DNA of 64,000 nt, taken from positions 1 through 64,000 of the forward strand of contig NZ_JACRAW010000026.1 in assembly GCF_016213215.1 (NCBI RefSeq), written 5' to 3'. This stretch comes from Bradyrhizobium sp. (GTDB taxonomy: Bacteria; Pseudomonadota; Alphaproteobacteria; Rhizobiales; Xanthobacteraceae). The notes beneath the pieces are model-generated. The model searched no databases, was not told where the DNA came from, and saw only the letters and a list, made by a program, of their open reading frames with translations. Shown here piece by piece: positions 10,767 to 21,205 of this stretch. Both the position numbers and the translations under genes were made by a program. Position 1 is the first letter of the stretch. Every line of letters starts with the position of its first letter.

Positions 10767-11555
10767 ATGAACGCCGCAAGCCCATCCGACATCATCCTGA
10801 AGCTCAGCAATATCGAGAGCTATTACGGGCCGATCATGGCCATCCGAGGCATCAGCCTCGAGGTGCCGCGCGGCCGCATCGTTACACTGCTGGGCGCCAA
10901 CGGCGCCGGAAAGACCACGGTGCTGAAGACCATCTCCGGCATTCTCGACCCGCAGAAAGGCGCCATCGAGTTCATGGGCAAGCCGATCCAGCGCATGGAA
11001 GCCGACAAGATCGTTCGGCTCGGGTTGGGCCATGTGCCGGAAGGCCGCGAGGTGTTTCCCTTCCTCTCGGTGCGCGAGAACCTGATGATGGGTGCCTATC
11101 CGCGCAGCGACCGCGCCAACGTCCCCGAGGACCTGGAACGCGTCTACGGCTACTTTCCGCGGCTGAAGGAGCGATTGAACCAGCCGGCCGGGCAGCTTTC
11201 CGGAGGCGAACAGCAGATGCTCGCGATCGGCCGGGCGTTGATGAACCGGCCGACGCTCCTGCTGCTCGATGAACCCTCGCTCGGGCTGTCCCCCATACTG
11301 GTGAGGGAAATCTTCACAATCATCCGACGCGTCAATGAAGAGCAGGGCATGTCGATCCTGCTCGTGGAGCAGAACGCCAAGGTCGCGCTCGAGACGGCGC
11401 ATTATGGCTACGTGCTGGAGATCGGGCGCGTCGTGATGAACGACAGCTGTGAGCGGCTGATGCATTCGAAGGACATTCAGGAATTCTATCTCGGTGCGAA
11501 GGAGGCCGGCGCGCGCGGCGAGCGGCGCTGGAAAAAGAAGAAAACGTGGCGTTAA
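10767..11555 (+). CDS. Branched-chain amino acid-type ABC transporter ATP-binding protein (LivF family)
   Basis: IESYYGPIMAIRGISLEV, GANGAGKTT, LSGGEQQMLAIGRALM. Confidence 0.92.
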   Translation: MNAASPSDIILKLSNIESYYGPIMAIRGISLEVPRGRIVTLLGANGAGKTTVLKTISGILDPQKGAIEFMGKPIQRMEADKIVRLGLGHVPEGREVFPFLSVRENLMMGAYPRSDRANVPEDLERVYGYFPRLKERLNQPAGQLSGGEQQMLAIGRALMNRPTLLLLDEPSLGLSPILVREIFTIIRRVNEEQGMSILLVEQNAKVALETAHYGYVLEIGRVVMNDSCERLMHSKDIQEFYLGAKEAGARGERRWKKKKTWR

Positions 11556-11631
11556 ATAGGGCTTCCGCTTTGGGAACTCAGACCGCTTCAAGGCGGCAAT
11601 CGGGCGGGAAGCGATTGAGGAGGAAGCGAGC

Positions 11632-13470
11632 ATGGCCAAGCCGGCGGTGCTGACGGTTGCCGACACGATTGCGAAGAGCTTCCTGCTCGCGGTGCAGACG
11701 CGTGGGGAACGGCCCGCCATTCGCGAGAAGAAGTTCGGAATCTGGCAGCCGACCAGCTGGTCCGAATGGCTGGAGATCTCCAAGGAAATCGCCTACGCGC
11801 TGCACGCGTCCGGCTTCCGTCCGGGCGACGTCGCCTCCATCATTGCCAATGCCGTGCCGGAGTGGGTGTACGCCGACATGGGCATTTTGTGCGCCGGCGG
11901 CGTATCCTCCGGCATTTATCCGACCGACTCCCCCACGCAGGTCGAGTATCTCATCAACGACTCCCGGACCAAGGTCATCTTTGCGGAGGATGAGGAACAG
12001 CTCGACAAGATCCTGAGCTGCCGCGCTCGCTGTCCGACGCTCGAGAAGATCGTTGTGTTCGACATGGAGGGCCTAAGCGGTTTCTCCGATCCAATGGTGA
12101 TGTCGCTCGCCGAGTTCCAGGCCCTCGGGCGCAACCACATGGTGGGCAACGAGGCGTTGTGGCAGGAGATGATCGAAAGCCGCGCCAGCGGCGACCTCGC
12201 CATTCTCGTCTATACCTCGGGCACGACCGGCCCGCCGAAGGGCGCGATGCACGCCAACCGCAGTGTGACGCACCAGATGCGGCACGCGATGGACTTCATC
12301 CCGGCAAGTGGGAATGAGGAACGACTGGTTTTCCTGCCGCTCTGCCACGTCGCCGAGCGGGTGGGTGGCTACTACATTTCCGTCGCGCTGGGTTCGGTGA
12401 TGAACTTCGCCGAAAGCCCCGAAACGGTGCCGGACAATCTGCGCGAGGTGCAACCGACCGCCTTCCTTGCGGTGCCGCGCGTCTGGGAGAAATTCTATTC
12501 GGCAATCACCATTGCGCTGAAGGATGCAACGCCCCTGCAGCAATGGGCGTACCGGCGTGCGATCAATATCGGCTATCGCATCACCGATTGCAGGCTCGAA
12601 GGGGAGAAGCCGTCAGCGGCGCTGCGCATCGCGAACCGCGTTGCCTATTGGCTGGTGGTCCGCAACATCCGCCGCATGCTCGGGCTCGCCCGTTGCCGCA
12701 TCGCCTTCACCGGCGCGGCGCCGATTTCGCCGGACCTGATCCGCTGGTATCTCGCGCTCGGCATCGACATGCACGAGGTCTATGGCCAGACCGAGAACTG
12801 CGGCGTCGCCACCCTGATGCCCATGGAGCGGACCAAGCTCGGCTCGGTCGGAAAGGCCGTGCCGTGGGGCGAAGTCAGCCTGTCCCCGCACGGCGAGATC
12901 CTGATCCGGGGCGACTTCCTGTTCATGGGCTATTTGAACCAGCCGGAGAAGACTGCCGAGACCATCGATGCGCGAGGCTGGCTGCATACCGGCGATGTCG
13001 GCACCATCGACAATGAGGGGTTCGTCAAGATCACCGACCGGATGAAGGACATCATCATCACCTCCGGCGGCAAGAACATCACGCCGTCGGAGATCGAGAA
13101 CCAGCTCAAGTTCTCGCCCTACATCTCCGATGCCGTCGTGATCGGGGACAAGCGGCCGTATCTGACCTGCCTCATCATGATCGACCAGGAGAACGTGGAG
13201 AAATACGCCCAGGATCACGACATTCCCTTCACCAACTACGCGAGCCTGTGCCGGGCGGTGGAGATCCAGCATCTGATCCAGCGCGAGATCGAGGCGGTCA
13301 ACGTAAATTTCGCCCGCGTCGAGACCATCAAGAAATTCTATCTGATCGAGCGACAGCTGACGCCGGAGGATGAGGAGCTGACGCCGACCATGAAGCTCAA
13401 GCGGAACTTCGTGAACAGGCGTTACGCCGCAGAGATCGAGGCCATGTACGGCGAGCGCGCCGTGGCGTGA
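11632..13470 (+). CDS. Long-chain-type acyl-CoA ligase (AMP-dependent synthetase)
   Basis: YTSGTTGPPKGAM, EVYGQTENCG, GWLHTGDVG, RMKDIIITSGGKNITPSEIEN. Confidence 0.9.
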   Translation: MAKPAVLTVADTIAKSFLLAVQTRGERPAIREKKFGIWQPTSWSEWLEISKEIAYALHASGFRPGDVASIIANAVPEWVYADMGILCAGGVSSGIYPTDSPTQVEYLINDSRTKVIFAEDEEQLDKILSCRARCPTLEKIVVFDMEGLSGFSDPMVMSLAEFQALGRNHMVGNEALWQEMIESRASGDLAILVYTSGTTGPPKGAMHANRSVTHQMRHAMDFIPASGNEERLVFLPLCHVAERVGGYYISVALGSVMNFAESPETVPDNLREVQPTAFLAVPRVWEKFYSAITIALKDATPLQQWAYRRAINIGYRITDCRLEGEKPSAALRIANRVAYWLVVRNIRRMLGLARCRIAFTGAAPISPDLIRWYLALGIDMHEVYGQTENCGVATLMPMERTKLGSVGKAVPWGEVSLSPHGEILIRGDFLFMGYLNQPEKTAETIDARGWLHTGDVGTIDNEGFVKITDRMKDIIITSGGKNITPSEIENQLKFSPYISDAVVIGDKRPYLTCLIMIDQENVEKYAQDHDIPFTNYASLCRAVEIQHLIQREIEAVNVNFARVETIKKFYLIERQLTPEDEELTPTMKLKRNFVNRRYAAEIEAMYGERAVA

Positions 13471-13548
13471 CCAAAACGCATGGCGGAAAGAGCGAAGGAG
13501 CGTTGGCCCACCCTTCGCGCAACACGGGCCAGGGAGAGGAGACGTAGC

Positions 13549-14748
13549 ATGTCGAAATCGTTCAAGGCGCTGGGCCTTGCGGTGAGCGCGCTGGCGCTGA
13601 CGCATCTGCCGGCCGCCGCTCAAACCAAAGTCACCGATCAGGGCATCTCGGCTTCCGAGATCGTCATCGGGACTCATCAGGATTTGTCCGGCCCGATCAA
13701 GGGTTGGGGCGTTCCGGTTTCGAACGGCATGAAGATGGCGGTGGAGGAAATCAATGCCGCCGGCGGTATCAACGGCCGCAAGCTGCGGCTGGTCACGGAG
13801 GACAGCGGTTACGATCCGAAACGTGCGGTGCTTGCGACGCAAAAGATGGTCGAGCGCGACAAGATCTTCGCCATGGTCGGCCCGATGGGCTCGCCGACAG
13901 TCCTCGCTGCGCAGGACATCCTGCTCGATGCCGGGGTACTGCAACTGTTTCCGCTCACGGCGGCAGAGTTCACCTTCAAGTTCGATCCCGCCAAGCCGCA
14001 GGAGCGGCTGAAGTTCAACAACCTGCTGCCTTACGTCGAGAGCACGCGCGCCGCGCTCAAATACATGATGGAATGGAAGCAGTTCAAGAAGCCTTGCATC
14101 ATGCATCAGGATGACGAGTACGGCAAAAACGTGCTCGATGGTTTCAACCAGCAACTCGCTGCGATGAAGGCCACGCCGGCCTCGATCACAAGCTACAAGC
14201 GCGGTGCATCCGACTTCAGCGCGCAGGTCGCCAAGATGAAATCCGACGGCTGCGATCTGGTTGTACTGGGCGCGGTGCTCCGCGAGCCGATCGGCACGAT
14301 GGGCGAAGCCAGGAAACTCGGATGGGACGTCACCTTCCTCGGCGCCACGCCCGTCAACGTGCTGGAAGTGCCGGCGCTCGGCAAGGAAGTGGTGGAAGGC
14401 CTCTATTCTGCCTCCGGATTCGAGATCCCCTACGAGGACACCGCCAAGGGCAAGGTCAAGGACTGGCTGGCCAACTACAAGAAGATGTTCGGCAGCGACG
14501 CCAATACGCAGGCGATCATTGGCTACAACGCGGTGATGACCTTCGCCTTCTATGCGCAAAAGGCGGGCAAGGACTTGACCGGCCAGAAGATGCTGGATGC
14601 GCTGGAGTCGGGCGAACAATTCCGGGACATCTTCAACTCGCCGCCGACCAAGTTTTCCAAGACCAATCACCTCGCCAACACCGTCACCCAGGTGCAGCAG
14701 ATCCAGAAGGGCCGCTGGGTTTTGGTGAAGGACAACCTGATGTTCTGA
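13549..14748 (+). CDS. ABC transporter substrate-binding protein (Leu/Ile/Val-binding-like)
   Basis: Signal peptide then GISASEIVIGTHQDLSGPIKGWGVPVSNGMKMAVEEINAAGGINGRKLRL. Confidence 0.9.
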   Translation: MSKSFKALGLAVSALALTHLPAAAQTKVTDQGISASEIVIGTHQDLSGPIKGWGVPVSNGMKMAVEEINAAGGINGRKLRLVTEDSGYDPKRAVLATQKMVERDKIFAMVGPMGSPTVLAAQDILLDAGVLQLFPLTAAEFTFKFDPAKPQERLKFNNLLPYVESTRAALKYMMEWKQFKKPCIMHQDDEYGKNVLDGFNQQLAAMKATPASITSYKRGASDFSAQVAKMKSDGCDLVVLGAVLREPIGTMGEARKLGWDVTFLGATPVNVLEVPALGKEVVEGLYSASGFEIPYEDTAKGKVKDWLANYKKMFGSDANTQAIIGYNAVMTFAFYAQKAGKDLTGQKMLDALESGEQFRDIFNSPPTKFSKTNHLANTVTQVQQIQKGRWVLVKDNLMF

Positions 14749-14771
14749 GGGCAGGTCCGGCCACAGCGAGA

Positions 14772-14808
14772 GGGCTGCGCGATGTTCTCGCGCAGCCCTT
14801 TTCGTTTT
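14772..14808 (+). terminator. Rho-independent terminator after the liv/ligase/SBP cluster
   Basis: gggctgcgcga-tgttc-tcgcgcagccc 11-bp perfect stem followed by ttttcgtttt. Confidence 0.85.
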
Positions 14809-14900
14809 GATCGTTGCCGGAGTGCTTGGGCTGGAGGCCGTCGAGCCCGCCAAGGAACGAAGTTGTGAATTCGGATCGAACGCGCCTTCACGCGCGCGGA

Positions 14901-15689
14901 TCAGTCGGTCGCGGAGATCAGACTGTCTTGGCGGCCGATCTCAGTGCTCGCCACCGCGCGCGCTGCATCATCCTGCTGCCGCGCGCGCGAAGGGAATGTA
15001 TCGGCATATTTCATGACGGCGGATTGGTAGATGACAAACAGCGGCTGGTAGTTGCGGACGTAGTCGTCCTCGATCATGGCCATCCGCCTGTTGTCGAGCA
15101 CGAGCCAGTGTCCGTCCAGCCGGGCCGCGGTCACGGCGTGCTCTTCGCCCGCCAGCGCGTCGCGCATCACCACGATGCGCAGGTCGTCGGCGGGAACGCC
15201 CGCCAGGCGCAGGGCGACGAGCTTGGCGATAGCATAGTCCTCGCAGTCGCCAGCGCCCCTTTCCAAGGTGGCGAGCGGTGAGTTCCAGACGTCGTCCTCG
15301 CCATGCTGGGCAAGATCGCTCATCGGTCTGATCGCGAGATTGACCGCGCGATTGGTCTCGCCGAGACGGGCGCGGCCCTCACGCGTCCGGGCAGCGTCGA
15401 CGATGGCGAGCAGCTTCAACGCCGCTGGCGATGGGCAGCCGTCGCGGTCGGCGTCGCACAGCGCAAGCTGATCCATCTCGTCATCGAGGAGCCGGAGCCA
15501 CTTCTGGCGCAGGCCGCCGTCGGAAATGGCAAACGCGAACAGGCCGAACGGCTCGACGGATTTCCGGATCAGCACGGCCGGGCCGGGTGAAAGCACCGTG
15601 CCTGCCTGCAGCTCTGCCGATCCGAAGCAGCCGAAAGCGCAGAGCAGCATGAAGGCACGCCAGGCGCGCAAGCGAGCAACGCTTTTCAT
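14901..15689 (-). CDS. Transglutaminase-like cysteine peptidase (BTLCP family)
   Basis: GAGDCEDYAIAKLVALRLAGVPADDLRIVVM...HAVTAARLDGHWLVLDNRR: Cys, His, Asp arrangement. Confidence 0.85.
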   Translation of the reverse strand: MKSVARLRAWRAFMLLCAFGCFGSAELQAGTVLSPGPAVLIRKSVEPFGLFAFAISDGGLRQKWLRLLDDEMDQLALCDADRDGCPSPAALKLLAIVDAARTREGRARLGETNRAVNLAIRPMSDLAQHGEDDVWNSPLATLERGAGDCEDYAIAKLVALRLAGVPADDLRIVVMRDALAGEEHAVTAARLDGHWLVLDNRRMAMIEDDYVRNYQPLFVIYQSAVMKYADTFPSRARQQDDAARAVASTEIGRQDSLISATD

Positions 15690-16017
15690 CGGACACCCCC
15701 TGTCCCGTCATCGGCGGGGCTCCGCTCGTGACTGGCTCGTTTCGCGCCAATGATGGAAGGAGCGGCCTTTATTCTGCTTAACGGGGCGGATGGCGCGCCG
15801 GAAAGCGCTGAGGAGGCTGAAAGTCGCCTCGCCGATTCGCCTAAAACTTTACAGATCGCGGCCGACGATCACGGGACACGGCGGGGAGGACCTTGCCTTT
15901 GCAGGCACAAGTTGCAACGGGCGATTTCCCTTCGATATGGCTAATTCGGTGGATTCGCCGGATTTTGTTACCTGGATCACAGCTTTAACGCTGCAACTGG
16001 TGCAGTGTCTTATATAG

Positions 16018-16215
16018 CTGCGCAGGGGAACAATAATAGCATCGGTCGTGGATGCCGCCAGCGTCGACCAGTGGTTCGCGACCCATGTGACCGCGAGCCC
16101 GCTCAACGGCAACGACGTCATCGTCACGCTGGACAACGATTCGATCCTGCTGAAGAATGTCGCGCTGCCCAACCTGCAGGCCAGCGACTTCATCGTCGCT
16201 CCGCATCCGATCTAG
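16018..16215 (+). pseudogene. Remnant of the C-terminus of an RTX-type calcium-binding/type I secreted protein
   Basis: ATG-less open frame ASVVDAASVDQWFATHVTASPLNGNDVIVTLDNDSILLKNVALPNLQASDFIVAPHPI* resembling the RTX terminal segment. Confidence 0.65.
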
Positions 16216-16336
16216 GCGCAGGATCGGGACCGTCCTGTCGCCCTCCAGAACGCCGAGCATTGAACCGACGGCCTGTTCAAGTCGTCTTACCGGTGGCATA
16301 TGCTGGTCCCGCAGCAGGGCTTGGAAGTGAGCGCGC

Positions 16337-18565
16337 ATGAAGCGGCTGAGGGTATGGCGACGGTGGTTCACGCGTAAGTTCGGTTATGCGCGGCTGGTCT
16401 GTCTTGTGCTCCTCGTGGGTTTTGCCGCGCTTCGCATCGCTGATCCCGCGCCGGTGGAGGAGATCCGTGTCAGGACGTTCGACACCTTCCAGGTGATAGA
16501 TCATCGCAAGAAGGAAGTGCGGCCGGTCGCCATTCTCGACATCGATGAGCGGAGTCTCAAGGAGGTCGGGCAGTGGCCCTGGCCGCGGACGGAGCTTGCC
16601 GAGTTGGTCGACAACCTGACCCGGCTCGGCGCCGCGGCTATCGCCTTCGACGCGGTGTTCTCCGAGCCTGACCGGCTCAATCCGGACGTGGTGGTCGATA
16701 CCTTCCGCAATCTCGACGAGGCGACGCGGGAGAAGCTGAAGGCGCAGCCGAGCAACGACCAGGTGTTCGCCGATGCGATCAAGCGCTCGCGCGTGGTGCT
16801 GGGCGAGTCGGGGCTGCCGCAAAGCAATGCGGAGCTCGACAAGAAGCTGCCGCAGACCGGGCTGGCGACCCACGGCGAGGACCCGAGGCCGTTCTTGTTC
16901 GAATTTCCGGGGCTGCTGCGCAACGTGCCGGTCATTGAACAGGCCGCGGCCGGTCGCGGCCTGTTCACGATCAAGCCCGAGCGCGACGGCATCGTCCGCC
17001 GCGTGCCGCTGATCATGCAGGCGCAGGGCACCATCATGCCGTCGCTGACTTTCGAGATGCTGCGCGTGGTGACCGGCACCGATACGCTGTTCATCAAGGC
17101 GGACAAGGCCGGCATCATCAGTGCCGGCGTCAAGGGATTCCAGATCCCCACCGACAAGAACGGCCAGCTCTGGGTGCATTTCGCGCGCCACGATCCCTCG
17201 ATTTACGTTTCCGCGGTCGATGTGCTGCAGGGGAAGGTTCCTTCGGAAAAGATCGCGGGCAAGCTGGTGCTGGTCGGAACCTCGGCTACCGGGATGAACG
17301 ACATCAAGACCACGCCTGTCGATCCAGCGATGCCGGGCGTCGAGATCCATGCGCAGGTGCTGGAAAGCGCACTGACCGGCGGAATCGTTTCGCAGCCGAA
17401 TTACGGCTTTGCCTTCGAATTTTTCGCCGCCCTGATCCTCGGCATCCTGGTGATCATTCTTGCCCCGCAATTCGGCCCGGTGACGCTGGTCATCGTGGGT
17501 GCGCTGCTCGCCTCGGTCCTGATCGGGGTGTCCTGGTTCTACTACGTGCAGTATCGGCTCCTGATCGACTTCACCTATCCGCTGCTGTCGACCACCGCGA
17601 TCTATCTGACGCTGATCTTTGCGAGCTTCGTCCGCGAACAGGCCCAACGACGGCAGATCCGCTCCGCTTTCGGCCAGTACCTGTCCCCGGTGCTGGTCGA
17701 GCAGCTCGCGCAGTCGCCGGAGAAGCTGGTGCTGGGCGGCGAAGAGCGCGAGATGACGATCATGTTCTCCGACGTGCGCGGCTTCACCACGATCTCGGAG
17801 ACCTACAAGCGCGACCCGCAGGGTCTGACAAGGCTGATGAATCGCTTCCTGACGCCGCTCACCAACGCGATCATCGCCCGCAAGGGCTATATCGACAAGT
17901 ACATGGGCGACGCCATCATGGCGTTCTGGAACGCGCCGCTCGACGACCCCGAGCACCAGATCAATGCCTGCTCGGCCGCCGTCGACATGCTCGATCGCAT
18001 TGACGAGCTGAACCGGCAGCGCGAGCAGGAAGCCAACGAGGGCGGCCACGTTTACATCCCGCTCAATGTCGGGGTCGGTCTCAACACCGGCATCGGGGTG
18101 GTCGGAAACATGGGCTCCGACCTGAAGTTCAACTATTCGGTGCTCGGCGACAGCGTCAACCTCGCCTCGCGCCTGGAGGGCCAGTCGAAGGAGTACGGCT
18201 TCCCGATCATCGTCGGCTCCAACACAGCGCTCGCCGCCAAGGACAGGTTCGCCATCCTCGAGCTCGACTTCGTCATGGTGAAGGGCAAGAAGGAGCCGGA
18301 GGTCATCTACGCGATCGCCGGCCGCGAAGACGTGATGCATTCGGAGCAGTTCCAGCGGCTGCGTAATCTCACCATCGAGATGCTTGCCTGCTATCGTGCC
18401 CGCGACTGGGAAGGCGCGCTCGCGGCCATCGAACGCGGCCGCAAGAGCGACGACGGCCTTGCGCTGGCAAAGCTGTACGATCTGTACGCCGCGAGAATCC
18501 GCAGCTATCAGCTCAATCCGCCGCCGGCTGACTGGAACGGCGCCTACGCGCTGCTGACGAAGTAG
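16337..18565 (+). CDS. Adenylate/guanylate cyclase with CHASE2 sensor domain
   Basis: CHASE2-type N-terminus (RTFDTFQVIDHRKKEVRPVAILDIDERSL), TM segments, class III cyclase FSDVRGFTTISE, KYMGDAIMAFW, VLGDSVNLASRLE. Confidence 0.92.
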   Translation: MKRLRVWRRWFTRKFGYARLVCLVLLVGFAALRIADPAPVEEIRVRTFDTFQVIDHRKKEVRPVAILDIDERSLKEVGQWPWPRTELAELVDNLTRLGAAAIAFDAVFSEPDRLNPDVVVDTFRNLDEATREKLKAQPSNDQVFADAIKRSRVVLGESGLPQSNAELDKKLPQTGLATHGEDPRPFLFEFPGLLRNVPVIEQAAAGRGLFTIKPERDGIVRRVPLIMQAQGTIMPSLTFEMLRVVTGTDTLFIKADKAGIISAGVKGFQIPTDKNGQLWVHFARHDPSIYVSAVDVLQGKVPSEKIAGKLVLVGTSATGMNDIKTTPVDPAMPGVEIHAQVLESALTGGIVSQPNYGFAFEFFAALILGILVIILAPQFGPVTLVIVGALLASVLIGVSWFYYVQYRLLIDFTYPLLSTTAIYLTLIFASFVREQAQRRQIRSAFGQYLSPVLVEQLAQSPEKLVLGGEEREMTIMFSDVRGFTTISETYKRDPQGLTRLMNRFLTPLTNAIIARKGYIDKYMGDAIMAFWNAPLDDPEHQINACSAAVDMLDRIDELNRQREQEANEGGHVYIPLNVGVGLNTGIGVVGNMGSDLKFNYSVLGDSVNLASRLEGQSKEYGFPIIVGSNTALAAKDRFAILELDFVMVKGKKEPEVIYAIAGREDVMHSEQFQRLRNLTIEMLACYRARDWEGALAAIERGRKSDDGLALAKLYDLYAARIRSYQLNPPPADWNGAYALLTK

Positions 18566-18637
18566 CGTCGGCAGCCCGCATTTGGCGCGCCCCCTCGCAG
18601 GTTGCGGACTGTGCTTTCGCCGGGCAGCCCCGGCGAT

Positions 18638-18940
18638 CTATTCATCCGCTCCGAACATGAACTTGCCGTCCTCCAGATACGGGCCGGTGCGCATGTAGAG
18701 CTGACCGTTCTGCCCGAGGAAGAACAGCGTGCCGCGCGGCACCTTCTTGGCGCCTTTCAACAGCCGGCCGGCGTTCGCGGTCCCCATCTTGTAGGCGACG
18801 GTCTTGCCGTCCTTTTCATAGCCATAGGCCATGTCCGTCTTCAGCTCCCACGGAGTCGGCGCCTCCTCTGCAAAGGCGGTGCCCACCAGCGCGCCGAGCG
18901 CGGCTGCCGCCACAATCGATTTTGCTATGAAACCCATCAT
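18638..18940 (-). CDS. Hypothetical secreted protein
   Basis: Short ORF with signal peptide MMGFIAKSIVAAAALGALVGTAFA. Confidence 0.6.
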   Translation of the reverse strand: MMGFIAKSIVAAAALGALVGTAFAEEAPTPWELKTDMAYGYEKDGKTVAYKMGTANAGRLLKGAKKVPRGTLFFLGQNGQLYMRTGPYLEDGKFMFGADE

Positions 18941-19174
18941 CCTTCATCCTTCCCGTAACCATCGCTGCCCCTGCGACCTCTCGAACAAATCACGAACGTC
19001 GTTCGCGCGTCAATCAATACGTCAGTCAATAGGGATGGACATTGCGCCGCATAATCTCGGGCAAATTGTAGACATCATCCCATCAGTTTGCGGTTTCCGG
19101 TCTGCCGGCTCGCGACTATGTTCAAGTTTCCGTCTAGAACGACGGGGACGAGGATACAGTCAGGGATGATTCGA

Positions 19175-19654
19175 ATGAACCACGTTGTCGGAATTTGCCT
19201 GGCCGGCGCCTTGGGGCTGCTGATGCTGCCCCCTGCTGCCGGTGCGGACGAATTCAAGCTCAGCCACAACCAGAGGATTTCGTGCAGCCGTGGACTTTCC
19301 GCCGGCAAGCTCAATACGGCGACCTGCAAGTCCTACACCTACATCTTCAACGCCAAGACCTCGGAATATTTCCGTTGCCAGGTCTCGCTGGCGCTGACGC
19401 GGGACAACAAGGAAGTGCTCAACGTCCAGAGCGACGGCGGCTGTGCCAAGAAGGCGCGGATTTTCGACACCGATTCCAACTATGATTTCGACGCGACCGA
19501 GACCGAGCCGCCGAACACCAACTCGTTTTTTGGTCCGGGCGGCTATTCGATCTGGGCGGCGGACACCACGGCCCAGAAGTTGCGCGGCTGCATCACGATC
19601 TCGTCGGGACTCGGCTCCGATATCTCGAAGTGCCTCGACATGACGTTCCAGTAA
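19175..19654 (+). CDS. Hypothetical secreted protein
   Basis: Signal peptide MNHVVGICLAGALGLLMLPPAAGA; no family recognised. Confidence 0.6.
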   Translation: MNHVVGICLAGALGLLMLPPAAGADEFKLSHNQRISCSRGLSAGKLNTATCKSYTYIFNAKTSEYFRCQVSLALTRDNKEVLNVQSDGGCAKKARIFDTDSNYDFDATETEPPNTNSFFGPGGYSIWAADTTAQKLRGCITISSGLGSDISKCLDMTFQ

Positions 19655-19783
19655 GCTGAAGGCGATCGCAGCGTCGTAGGCCATGCGCGCACGTCTCGCC
19701 CCGCGGCGTCAGCCATAAGGTAGAGCGGCGGCGAGAAGGCCCGGTTCACGTTGAGCCGGGCCTGATCGAGCAGCGCCCTCCGG

Positions 19784-20959
19784 CTACGGCCCCATGCGCG
19801 CCGAGGCCGGATAACCCGGCACCTGGAAGCGCTTGCCGGTATCGGTGACCTTCTCTCCGTCGACCTTCAGGATCGAGAAGTCCTTGCTGAGATAGTTGCC
19901 GACCAGGAGGTACTTGCCATCGGGCGTGAACATCGCGGCCTCCGGCAATCCGCCGACCTCGATGTCCTGGGTCTTTGTCACCTTCTTGCCGTCGATCTTC
20001 AGGACAGAGACGCTGCCGTTCTTCTCGTAGAAGAACGCCTTCTTGTTGTTGGAGCCGCGCAGGATCACCGAGACGGCAAGGTCGCCCTTCGGGTTGACGG
20101 CGAGCCCCTCCGGTCCGTCGCCCACCACCACGCGGTCGATGATGCGCGGCGGCTTGGCCTCGAGATCGATGACGCTCGTCGTGTCGACGCTGCCGTCGGA
20201 GGATCCCGCCGCCCCGTTGTCGGCGGTCAGTGCGATCTTGCCGCCGGGAACCACGGCGACGTTGTAGGGCCACTGCCCTGTCAGAAGGTCGACCTTGCTG
20301 TACGTCACCTTGTCACCGGCGATGTCGAGCACCGAGATCTTGTGCATCGGGAAACGGGCGGCCAGGGCACGCTTGCCGTCCGGCGTGAAGGTCACGTGCG
20401 CGACGCTGTCGGGCAGTGTTACCGTATCAGTGATCTTGACGTCGGTGCCGTTCACTGAGAGCACGCTGACGGAATTGTCGCCGCGGTTGGCGACCAGCGC
20501 CATCTTGCCGTCCGGGCTGAAGCTCAATCCGGAGGGCTGTTTGCCGCCGGTCAGCGTCGCCGCGAGCTTGGGCGGACTGGCGGTCATGTCGATCACGTAG
20601 ATCTTGTTGTCCGGCACCTGCTTTAATGCGTCGCCCTCCTTGATCACGTCGACCGAGTCGGCGACCAGCGCCACGGTGCCGGTCGGATCGATGGCGACAT
20701 TGACCGGTGGGCCGATCACCGAGTTCTTCAGGGGCAGCGAGGTTACGATTTTCGGGCTTTCGGGATCGGCGACGTCGACGATCAGGACCTGGTCCTTGCC
20801 GGGCAGCGACAGGACCGGCTTGCCGTCGTCGTCCCAGACGAGTTTCTCGTCGAGCCCGACGATCATGAATGGCTTGGCGTGAGCGAGGCCGGGTAGGCCA
20901 ACGCCGAGAAGGATCGCCGTTCCCAGCGAGAATCCGACGGCACGACGGGCATGCATCAT
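19784..20959 (-). CDS. YncE-like beta-propeller protein (secreted)
   Basis: Repeated SFSPDGKMALVANRGDNSVSVLSV / TFTPDGKRALAARFP / FTPDGKYLLVGNYLSKDFSIL blades; signal peptide. Confidence 0.85.
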   Translation of the reverse strand: MMHARRAVGFSLGTAILLGVGLPGLAHAKPFMIVGLDEKLVWDDDGKPVLSLPGKDQVLIVDVADPESPKIVTSLPLKNSVIGPPVNVAIDPTGTVALVADSVDVIKEGDALKQVPDNKIYVIDMTASPPKLAATLTGGKQPSGLSFSPDGKMALVANRGDNSVSVLSVNGTDVKITDTVTLPDSVAHVTFTPDGKRALAARFPMHKISVLDIAGDKVTYSKVDLLTGQWPYNVAVVPGGKIALTADNGAAGSSDGSVDTTSVIDLEAKPPRIIDRVVVGDGPEGLAVNPKGDLAVSVILRGSNNKKAFFYEKNGSVSVLKIDGKKVTKTQDIEVGGLPEAAMFTPDGKYLLVGNYLSKDFSILKVDGEKVTDTGKRFQVPGYPASARMGP

Positions 20960-21205
20960 GGCGTTCTCCCGATTTATATCCGGTCTCTAGCGGGCCGGTG
21001 GCGACAGCATACGCGGGGAGGTCGGCTCATGCCAGTCGGACGCGCTGGCCATGTCGGGTATGGGATGTTGCTGCAGGCCTGTTCGCCCTGCCAGTGGCCC
21101 GATCGCCGGCCGGGAGTGGCTTGCCGGCTGCTGGTTTCAATGGCAACCAGACGATTGACGGACAATGAGGGTCTGCGGACAAGAGGCGAAGTAAGGGAGA
21201 CGTCG

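Noticed and set aside
12613-14853. 746-aa minus-strand ORF
   Set aside because: Antisense to the acyl-CoA ligase and substrate-binding protein; no recognisable domain
16277-18340. 687-aa minus-strand ORF
   Set aside because: Exact antisense of the CHASE2 adenylate cyclase; shadow ORF
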